Of a DNA stretch of 57,314 nt, positions 51,971 through 57,314 are shown one piece after another. Every line of letters begins with the position of its first letter. The first letter of the stretch is position 1. The translations under genes and the position numbers were made by a program. The notes beneath the pieces were generated by a model. That model searched no databases. It was not told the DNA's origin and saw only the letters and a list, made by a program, of their open reading frames with translations. Source of the DNA: a virus; IMG/VR virus record IMGVR_UViG_3300020438_000044, positions 1 through 57,314 of that record; one strand, 5' to 3'.

Positions 51971-52093
51971 ATGCATAGTATAGGTAAAAAAGTAATTGTT
52001 ATTGGCAACAAAACAAAAACTGGCAACATGCAACATACAAACTGTCCTTGTGTTGTAAACAGAACAAGCAAGAAAAAAACTAAAAAGGCATGA
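51971..52093 (+). CDS. 40-aa Lys-rich protein with CPC motif
   Basis: ATG 51971; the sequence begins MHSIGKKVIVIGNKTKTGN, then MQHTNCPCVVNRTSKKKTKKA. It has one CPC and a basic tail like its neighbours. Its stop overlaps the next start (ATGA). No function is known. Confidence 0.5.
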   Translation: MHSIGKKVIVIGNKTKTGNMQHTNCPCVVNRTSKKKTKKA

Positions 52094-52290
52094 TGGAACA
52101 AACAATCAGTGATGTTGAAAATTTAACTAAGACAGTTAATTTCAACGAAGGTGGTGGCAGTGATGTCGAGGCAGGCATACAGTTCATATACCATATGAGA
52201 GAACATCTAGTAGATATAGGTATAGCAACTGTATATGGGTTGGCAGTCTACGCATTGTTCCTATGGATTACAAAAAAAATTAAGGAGTAA
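52090..52290 (+). CDS. 66-aa membrane protein, possible holin component
   Basis: Starts at ATG 52090 in an ATGA overlap, with a second ATG at 52093. The acidic N-terminal half is followed by one membrane helix (VDIGIATVYGLAVYALFLWI) and a KKIKE tail. Three bases separate it from the 3TM-holin-like gene, so it may be part of the lysis cassette. Confidence 0.6.
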   Translation: MMEQTISDVENLTKTVNFNEGGGSDVEAGIQFIYHMREHLVDIGIATVYGLAVYALFLWITKKIKE

Positions 52291-52293
52291 AGA

Positions 52294-52698
52294 ATGTTAC
52301 AAGCTATCTTAGGTCCGATAAGTTCCCTTGCAGGAACTTGGTTAGAGGGCAAAGTAAGTAAGTCAAAAGCAGAGTCAGAAGTTAAAGTAGCAAGAGCTAA
52401 AGCCGAAGCGAAAGTTTTCGAGACAGAAGCCACGTCTGCCATGCTTAATGAGAGGTCATTGACAGACCAGATGGGTGATAGTTGGAAAGACGAAGCGTGG
52501 TCACTTTGGTTTATAGCAGTATTAACTTGCTGTTTTTTGCCGTGGACACAAGAGTATGTGAAGGAAGGCTTCATATTCCTAGACTTACACACACCAAATT
52601 GGTTTCATAACATGTTATATATAGTGATAGGCAGCTCATTTGGGTATCGCTTTGGTAAACAAGGTCTGCAAATCATGAGTAAAAGGAGTTCAAAATGA
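52294..52698 (+). CDS. Holin (3TM GTA-holin-like)
   Basis: 134 residues. The N-terminus MLQAILGPISSLAGTWLEG leads to an Ala/Glu/Lys coiled coil (KAESEVKVARAKAEAKVFETEA). WKDEAWSLWFIAVLTCCFLPW then starts a membrane helix, and a second lies at FHNMLYIVIGSSFGYRFG. This is the pattern of GTA_holin_3TM-type proteins. The lysozyme gene overlaps its end by four bases, which supports a lysis role. Confidence 0.72.
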   Translation: MLQAILGPISSLAGTWLEGKVSKSKAESEVKVARAKAEAKVFETEATSAMLNERSLTDQMGDSWKDEAWSLWFIAVLTCCFLPWTQEYVKEGFIFLDLHTPNWFHNMLYIVIGSSFGYRFGKQGLQIMSKRSSK

Positions 52699-53135
52699 AC
52701 ATAAACTTATTACGTGAAGAATTATCTGAAGACGAAGGCATCAAGTACGAAACATATTTAGACCACCTTGGCTTGAAGACATGTGGTGTGGGACATTTAT
52801 GCAGAGAACATGAGCCTGAGTTTGACGAACCTTTAGGAACTAAAGTATCTGAAGACAGAGTTAACGAATTGTTTGACCAAGACATCAAGATAACCATTGA
52901 TGATTGCAGGAAAGTCTATGATGATTGGGATAATATGCCTGAGCAAGCAAAAAGAATATGTGCAAATATGATGTACAATCTCGGCTATCCTCGTTATAGC
53001 AAATTCAAAAAGAAAATCCAGGCTGTGAAAGACGGAGATTGGTTCGAAGCGTCTGTCCAAATGCAGCAAAGTAGGTGGTATAATCAAGTTCCAAATAGAG
53101 CGAAGCGTTTAATTGAGCGTATGAAATCTATTTAA
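52695..53135 (+). CDS. T4-type lysozyme (GH24 endolysin)
   Basis: 146 residues. The catalytic triad of T4 lysozyme is present: Glu14 (EDEGIKYETYLD), Asp23 and Thr29 in DHLGLKTCGVGHL. The helical C-terminal lobe has MPEQAKRICANMMYNLGYPRYSKFKK and WYNQVPNRAKRLIERM. No signal peptide is seen, so a holin must give it access to the cell wall. The last eight bases overlap the convergent methyltransferase gene. Confidence 0.92.
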   Translation: MNINLLREELSEDEGIKYETYLDHLGLKTCGVGHLCREHEPEFDEPLGTKVSEDRVNELFDQDIKITIDDCRKVYDDWDNMPEQAKRICANMMYNLGYPRYSKFKKKIQAVKDGDWFEASVQMQQSRWYNQVPNRAKRLIERMKSI

Positions 53136-54216
53136 TGTTTACGTCTGTAAATAACGGAGCGTCATTCATCACACGTTTATTGGCTATATCTATATAGTCT
53201 TTATTCAATTCAATAATCTGGGCATTCCTACCAAGTCTGTCTGCTACAAGTCCAGTAGTGCCAGACCCTCCGAAAGGGTCTAGCACTGTTCCGTCTTCTG
53301 GACAGCCTGCCTTCACACAAGGTTCTATAAGTTCTGTAGGAAAGACAGCAAAGTGTGCTTCCCTATATGGCTTAGTAGTAACTGTCCAAACAGACCTCTT
53401 GTTTTTTGTTTCGTAAGATTTTTCAAGACCACTATGTGGTTGCAACCCAGTACCCTCATTGTGATACTTGCCATTTACTCTGTCTCTTGTACCCCAATCA
53501 GTTGCCTTCTCTTTGATTGCCTCATTGTCGTAGTAGTAATTCTTATTCTTACTAAACAAAAATATATATTCGTGTGACTTGGTGCATCTATCCTTCACAC
53601 TCTCTGGCATTGGGTTGGGTTTGTGCCATATGATGTCTTGTCTCAAATACCAACCATCGTCTTGCAATGCAAACGCAACTCTCCAAGGTATACCAATCAA
53701 GTCTTTCTGTTTTAATCCTTCTATTCTATTGGCTCTGTGTGGACTTGACTCTGGAAAATCCTGCCTTGTGTTGGCAACTGTTTGCTTCACTTGCTTTCCG
53801 TCTGCTCTATAATTGTAATAGGAGTCGCCAAGATTTAACCAAAGAGTTCCGTCATCTCGCAACACTCTTCTAACTTCACGAAAGACTTGCACTAAATTAT
53901 TCACAAATTGTGATGGTGTTTCTTCTAATCCTAACTGAGAGTCTTTTCTTACTGCACCACACTTAGGACACTTACTTCTATATATTGCATCGCCTACAAC
54001 ATTACCTTGTTCATGCATGGCTTTGTGTCCAGTGACAGTATCCTTAGATATTTTTGTGGTTCTCATGTGAGGACAGTTAGGGTCGCCACCTTCCCAAGTA
54101 CCAGTTTGATAGTCCCTCAACCCCCAGTAAGGGGGTGAGGTGACACAACAATTTACTGATTTATCGGATAAATTTTTTAGAACGTCTCTGCAATCACCAA
54201 TATGAATATCAATCAT
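53128..54216 (-). CDS. DNA methyltransferase (TSPPY class, N4-cytosine or N6-adenine)
   Basis: 362 residues. Residues 26-31 are TSPPYW, the catalytic motif of amino-methyltransferases in the order with the SAM motif at the C-terminus (LDPFGGSGTTGLVADRLGRNAQIIEL). An inserted zinc-finger-like segment (CPHM...SKCPKCG) lies around residues 50-90. There is no restriction gene nearby, so it is an orphan enzyme, probably used to protect phage DNA. It is the last gene of the minus-strand replication operon and converges on lysozyme. Confidence 0.9.
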   Translation of the reverse strand: MIDIHIGDCRDVLKNLSDKSVNCCVTSPPYWGLRDYQTGTWEGGDPNCPHMRTTKISKDTVTGHKAMHEQGNVVGDAIYRSKCPKCGAVRKDSQLGLEETPSQFVNNLVQVFREVRRVLRDDGTLWLNLGDSYYNYRADGKQVKQTVANTRQDFPESSPHRANRIEGLKQKDLIGIPWRVAFALQDDGWYLRQDIIWHKPNPMPESVKDRCTKSHEYIFLFSKNKNYYYDNEAIKEKATDWGTRDRVNGKYHNEGTGLQPHSGLEKSYETKNKRSVWTVTTKPYREAHFAVFPTELIEPCVKAGCPEDGTVLDPFGGSGTTGLVADRLGRNAQIIELNKDYIDIANKRVMNDAPLFTDVNIK

Positions 54217-54424
54217 AGTACGGCTCTTTGTACTCAGACAAAGGCTTTTTAGTTTTCATAGTATAAAGCACACGTTTTGCTTGGTTAAAACTTAATGTAA
54301 ATCTATTAGCCGTGTCTTGTATTGTATGGTTCTTATCATGGTTATGCTTCTTTCTACTCTGCATTTCCTTGTGAAAAAGTTTTACCTGAGCTAAAAAATC
54401 GTCTGTGTATCTTGCGTTAGTCAT
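54209..54424 (-). CDS. 71-aa small HTH-like protein
   Basis: Starts MTNARYTDDFLAQVKLFHKE; the middle NHTIQDTANRFTLSFNQAKRVLY could be a helix-turn-helix. It is basic and ends in Tyr-rich residues. It overlaps both neighbours by eight bases. It may be a small DNA-binding partner of the methyltransferase, but no identity is claimed. Confidence 0.55.
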   Translation of the reverse strand: MTNARYTDDFLAQVKLFHKEMQSRKKHNHDKNHTIQDTANRFTLSFNQAKRVLYTMKTKKPLSEYKEPYYD

Positions 54425-54680
54425 TTGTTATCTCTCCATATAAAGCACTGTATCCTATTATATCTGTAACACTATCGGAATGTTTTGGTGTTTCGATTAG
54501 ACGTGCTAACTTAACAGCAATCATACATTTATAAACATCTTGTGGTGTCAGTTCTTTTTCTAACAAAACAGACCATAGCTTTGCTATCCTTGTGTGGTTT
54601 GTTAGGGCATCTCCATATATCTTGGCTCTGTCTTTGGCTATAAGTTTCCTAGCCTTGTCTAATATCTTGTCTCGTTTCAT
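54417..54680 (-). CDS. 87-aa DUF6378-like phage protein
   Basis: The pattern AKDRAKIYGDALTNHTRIAKLWS... LTPQDVYKCMIAVKLARLIETPKHSDSVTDIIGYSALY is typical of a phage family called DUF6378. It is all-helical and conserved around YGD, KLARL and DSxxDxxGY, which recall all-alpha NTP pyrophosphatases, but this link is only a suspicion. The start overlaps the nuclease stop (ATGA). Confidence 0.65.
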   Translation of the reverse strand: MKRDKILDKARKLIAKDRAKIYGDALTNHTRIAKLWSVLLEKELTPQDVYKCMIAVKLARLIETPKHSDSVTDIIGYSALYGEITND

Positions 54681-55495
54681 TGCTCCCTCTTTAATGGTTT
54701 ATATACTGTGTACGAAGAACAAACTTTCTTAGCTTCTGAGTCTGTCTTTATGCAAGTCCACCCTCCCTGATGGTTTGCTTCTGCAAATTGACAAGTAGTA
54801 CATGACACTGGTACTGGTGCATTGTGCCAACAAACTGATTTTTTAAAACAACCTCTACATCTCCAATCAGTTTCGTCTGTAGCTAACTTCTTTGCTTTAT
54901 TCTCTATAACATCTTCTATTCTTTTCTTTATGTATGCGACTTCAAACTCGTCTTGACTTACAATCTGAGCATGGTACTCGCTAGTATTTTTATTTATGGC
55001 AATAAAAAAACTTTCTTCAAACCCAGACATAGCCATCATCATCTGTAACTGTGAGAAATATTTGGGGTGAGAAACTCTCACTCCGTCTTTCATAAACTTC
55101 TTAAAGTTCGCATCGTTCATAGATTTTATTTCAAGAACTCTTAGTATGCCATCTTCTGTTTCTATATGTCCGTCCATATGACAGACGACATGACCACCTA
55201 ACTGTTCGTATGTATGTTGTCTTCCAGTAAGACCATCAACTTCCCATACTCTTACGTCAGCTTTTTCTTTTATATCTTTAACAACTATGTCTTCTAGTAT
55301 ATGACCAAGCTTGAATATTCTTTTTAGCTTTGGCTCTGCTACATCATTTGGGAAACCTCTCAAAGAGTATGCTTGGTAGGCATCGCACTGAGTGCCAATG
55401 CCAGATGCACCTATGTAGTCTCTTGCTCTTTCCTTGGGTTGTTTCCTATACCCTTCGTCTATAGCTTTGATTACATCATCTGCACTTTTAATCAT
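54677..55495 (-). CDS. PD-(D/E)XK nuclease, Cas4/RecB-like, with Cys cluster
   Basis: 272 residues. Core residues: His65 with Glu68 (LGHILEDI), Asp108 (CHMDGHIE), Glu122 and Lys124 (LEIKSM). Cys37 together with CRGCFKKSVC near residues 213-222 could hold an iron-sulfur cluster as in Cas4 and AddB-type nucleases. A second C-terminal Cys group (CTTC...C...C) would be a separate zinc site. It probably makes 3' or 5' single strands for the Sak4/SSB annealing system encoded upstream. Confidence 0.8.
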   Translation of the reverse strand: MIKSADDVIKAIDEGYRKQPKERARDYIGASGIGTQCDAYQAYSLRGFPNDVAEPKLKRIFKLGHILEDIVVKDIKEKADVRVWEVDGLTGRQHTYEQLGGHVVCHMDGHIETEDGILRVLEIKSMNDANFKKFMKDGVRVSHPKYFSQLQMMMAMSGFEESFFIAINKNTSEYHAQIVSQDEFEVAYIKKRIEDVIENKAKKLATDETDWRCRGCFKKSVCWHNAPVPVSCTTCQFAEANHQGGWTCIKTDSEAKKVCSSYTVYKPLKREQ

Positions 55496-55586
55496 AATAA
55501 ATCCTATGGTGAGAGGTACTTGGCATTATCATTAAATATTGGTATTCATTTTTAAATAAGTATTAAGTTAAAAAGAAACCAAGCAC

Positions 55587-55634
55587 CCCTCATAGTTGGG
55601 TGAGGGAGGCTGGCACCCCTGCGCACCTCCCTCA
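55587..55634 (-). promoter_or_regulatory. Mutually exclusive hairpins between SSB and nuclease genes
   Basis: One 9-bp stem pairs TGAGGGAGG (55601-55609) with CCTCCCTCA (55626-55634). A competing stem pairs the same TGAGGG (55601-55606) with CCCTCA (55587-55592). The octamer GCACCCCT occurs at 55583-55590 and 55613-55620. The choice between stems could control read-through or translation of the nuclease gene. The whole 149-base gap (55496-55644) holds no gene; the stretch up to 55580 is AT-rich. Confidence 0.5.
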
Positions 55635-55644
55635 TATTCCATTA

Positions 55645-56112
55645 CTAAAATGGAATCTCATCGTCAAGTTCACCACCACCACTTGGTGCTTTACCATCGG
55701 CTAGTTCTTTATACACCTTAACTTCCGTTTGTTCTCTTGTCTTACCATCGTCCCCAGTAAATGGCTTACCATTACCAACAACAATATTAAGTTCAAGGTT
55801 CTTCAACGAAGCCACGTCTTTCGGCTTGTCTGGGTTAGGGTGTTTAGCCGCTAACAGTAGAGACTTGAGTTGTCTTTTACCAATGTCAACTGCTTGTGGG
55901 TTGCTATTCACAAGATTAAAATTTGAATTGATGTCGCCAACTTCAGTGACACCTTTAAAATTAACTTGTAAATACTTACCACCTGACGAACTATCTTTCA
56001 TAATTGCATCAGTTATTTTTACATGATGTTCGCCTTTAGGCAACCTCACATAGTTACTGCTTGATTCTACTTTACTTAAATCAAGATTACCAAAACCATT
56101 CCAATCAGCCAT
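55645..56112 (-). CDS. SSB-like single-strand DNA-binding protein
   Basis: 155 residues. Starts MADWNGFGNLDLSKVESSSN; the body is strand-rich (YVRLPKGEHHVKITDAIMKD... KYLQVNFKGVTEVGD) like DUF669-type phage SSB proteins. It ends with GGGELDDEIPF, the acidic-hydrophobic tip used by SSB to call replication and recombination partners. It sits between the Sak4-like ATPase and the nuclease and overlaps the former by eight bases. Confidence 0.75.
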   Translation of the reverse strand: MADWNGFGNLDLSKVESSSNYVRLPKGEHHVKITDAIMKDSSSGGKYLQVNFKGVTEVGDINSNFNLVNSNPQAVDIGKRQLKSLLLAAKHPNPDKPKDVASLKNLELNIVVGNGKPFTGDDGKTREQTEVKVYKELADGKAPSGGGELDDEIPF

Positions 56113-56866
56113 TTTGTTTACCTCCTTCGCTCATTCTATTTAGTAGTTCTGTTACATCGTTTACTTCTTCAAAGGCTTTCAACGTGCCAAGTGGGTCACG
56201 AACTTTACCATGCCAACCACTTACCTCGTCTGTTACTATATACCTTTTGACTTTTGGTATGCCTTTATCATTAGTTTCTGTCTTCCTTACACCACACATA
56301 ACGTGGTCAAACAAGGCAGGAACATGTTTACTAACGGCAGTACCCTTAACTAAGGGCCAATATTGTGTCACATCATTTGCGTCTTTCTCTTCTTTGGCAA
56401 GACACGTAATGTAAACATGGTATGGTAAATCCCTTATCCATTTGAGAGAGCCAAGCATTAGTCTGCTATAGTCTCCCCACAATGCGAACCCATTACTAGA
56501 GTTCTCATGTTGCTTCTCAAGATGTTCAATCAATCTCTCAGATAATTCTGTCAAGCTATCAATAGCTATCCATTTATATCCTGCTTCTTTAAACTCTTTT
56601 GATTGTAGCATCTTAACAATACCAGTAAATGAATAGTCTCCATTCTCTGGGTCATGGTTTCCGTCCCAAGAAGTGAACGGAAGGTAATCAATAGAAATGT
56701 CTTCAACAGATTTTAGTCCTGCTTCGCCAGATAATATTATACCTTTACCATATCTTTTTTGGAAGTAACGACACTGAAATGTTTTGCCGTATCCGTGGTG
56801 TGCATATAACAATAACTTAACTGCTCCACCTTTTTGAATGTCAGAAGTTTTCATTACGTTAAACAT
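56105..56866 (-). CDS. Sak4-like RecA-fold ATPase (single-strand annealing)
   Basis: 253 residues from ATG 56866; a second ATG at 56854 is possible. Walker A YAHHGYGKT (Lys28), Walker B WIAIDSLTEL and a following helix-rich part with YHVYITCLAKEEKD match AAA_24/Sak4 phage proteins, which act with SSB in homologous recombination. Coupled upstream and downstream by short overlaps. With the SSB-like protein and Cas4-like nuclease it forms a recombination-replication set. Confidence 0.8.
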   Translation of the reverse strand: MFNVMKTSDIQKGGAVKLLLYAHHGYGKTFQCRYFQKRYGKGIILSGEAGLKSVEDISIDYLPFTSWDGNHDPENGDYSFTGIVKMLQSKEFKEAGYKWIAIDSLTELSERLIEHLEKQHENSSNGFALWGDYSRLMLGSLKWIRDLPYHVYITCLAKEEKDANDVTQYWPLVKGTAVSKHVPALFDHVMCGVRKTETNDKGIPKVKRYIVTDEVSGWHGKVRDPLGTLKAFEEVNDVTELLNRMSEGGKQNG

Positions 56867-57284
56867 TTTGCACCACCTTTATCTTTGCTCTGTCAAGCTT
56901 CCTTGTTAAGGCAGGCTTCAGATTGTTTTGGTCTGTATTAGGTAGCTTTTTAAACTTCCTTTTGTCAACGGATAAACTTCTTGTAACGTACTCTGGCAAA
57001 TCTCCTTCGCCAAATATCTCCTCCAACATCGGCTTATCCCAAGACCATCGCTCTCCTCTTGCACACGATACTTGAAACCTTGACGTTGTTTTCGACTGTT
57101 CGCCCTCTACCTCTGGAAATGCCAAGGCAATCTCGTTTTGGAGTTGTTGTATCCTATCAAGTTTGTTTGGTAAATCCAACTCTAACGTGTAGAGTTCATG
57201 GCATAGAAGGTCTAAGTGTTCTGATGGGGTTTCATCAGAGGCTTTGGTTTTACTACCAAAGCTATCCCAACTGTCTGACGACAT
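56859..57284 (-). CDS. 141-aa protein, first gene of the replication operon
   Basis: The ATG at 57284 follows AAGGAG. The N-terminus is Ser/Asp-rich, then a coiled coil (LDLLCHELYTLELDLPNKLDRIQQLQNEIALAF), and the C-terminus is basic (DRAKIKVVQ). I do not recognise it. In phage operons a protein in this place next to Sak4 is often a recombination accessory. It lies partly in the terminal repeat; the other copy (1-284) differs at Lys12. Confidence 0.8.
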   Translation of the reverse strand: MSSDSWDSFGSKTKASDETPSEHLDLLCHELYTLELDLPNKLDRIQQLQNEIALAFPEVEGEQSKTTSRFQVSCARGERWSWDKPMLEEIFGEGDLPEYVTRSLSVDKRKFKKLPNTDQNNLKPALTRKLDRAKIKVVQNV

Positions 57285-57314
57285 ATGCTTCTCCTTTTTT
57301 GTTTTGCATCAGCG
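57001..57314. repeat. Right copy of imperfect 314-bp terminal direct repeat
   Basis: Matches 1-314 with seven mismatches. It ends inside the palindrome whose full form is at 306-329. It shows that the contig wraps round, with a unique length of 57,000 bases. Confidence 0.95.

Noticed and set aside
57001-57314. T7-like packaging terminal repeat
   Set aside because: It begins inside one gene and ends in half of a palindrome, and the two copies differ. An arbitrary cut in a circular or permuted assembly explains this better.
1-57314. tRNA genes and CRISPR arrays
   Set aside because: I looked for T-arm-like GTTCGA motifs in the gaps between genes and for regularly spaced direct repeats, and saw none. 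A covariance-model scan was not possible here.

Overview
The window is a complete, or nearly complete, genome of a tailed phage with a podovirus-like gene set. It is AT-rich and tightly packed, and it looks marine and environmental. The first and last 314 bases are the same sequence with seven mismatches, so the unique length is about 57,000 bp and the contig closes on itself inside a gene. Six of the seven mismatches fall at third codon positions, so the two ends come from two strain haplotypes and not from sequencing error. No host is named by the sequence. A consensus-type parS site, small-protein families I associate with marine phages, and a CobS/CobT pair make a marine proteobacterium, perhaps an alphaproteobacterium, the best guess.

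Layout. (1) Right end, minus strand (57284 to 53128, continuing across the junction into 284 to 1): a replication and recombination operon with an unknown 141-aa protein, a Sak4-like ATPase, an SSB-like protein with an acidic DDEIPF tail, a Cas4/RecB-like PD-(D/E)XK nuclease, two small proteins and a TSPPY-type DNA methyltransferase. (2) Left end, plus strand (391-4222): a small HTH regulator, a primase-polymerase/helicase fusion, a zinc-ribbon HTH protein, a small nuclease, microproteins and a membrane protein that seems to start at ATC. The two operons diverge from a palindromic switch region at 285-390. (3) Minus strand, 14460 to 4106: an accessory/early block with a CobS-like AAA+ ATPase, a CobT-like HExxH + VWA protein, a PF03013-like protein, about a dozen unknown proteins and a tyrosine integrase. 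A near-consensus sigma-70 promoter overlapping a dyad precedes cobS. (4) Plus strand, 14810-53135: the morphogenesis and lysis block. The order is TerS, TerL, portal, a tail-fibre cassette, scaffold, terminator, major capsid protein, terminator, P22-like tail accessory proteins, another fibre, a GNAT enzyme, four ejection proteins including one of 3183 aa, lysis genes and a run of tiny Lys/Cys-rich proteins.

How it works together. The phage has no DNA or RNA polymerase of its own that I recognise, so it probably relies on host polymerases with its own PrimPol-helicase, SSB and annealing system. Integrase plus a small HTH protein suggests a temperate or formerly temperate life. The most striking signal is a perfect 20-bp palindrome containing the 16-bp parS consensus inside terL (17002-17021), with no parA or parB in the genome. 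This suggests that the phage recruits the host's ParB. Other notable points are the giant ejected protein with a zincin motif and an ADP-ribosyltransferase-like domain, an AspH/LpxO-like oxygenase, an EF-hand holin-like protein, and two candidate RNA switches.
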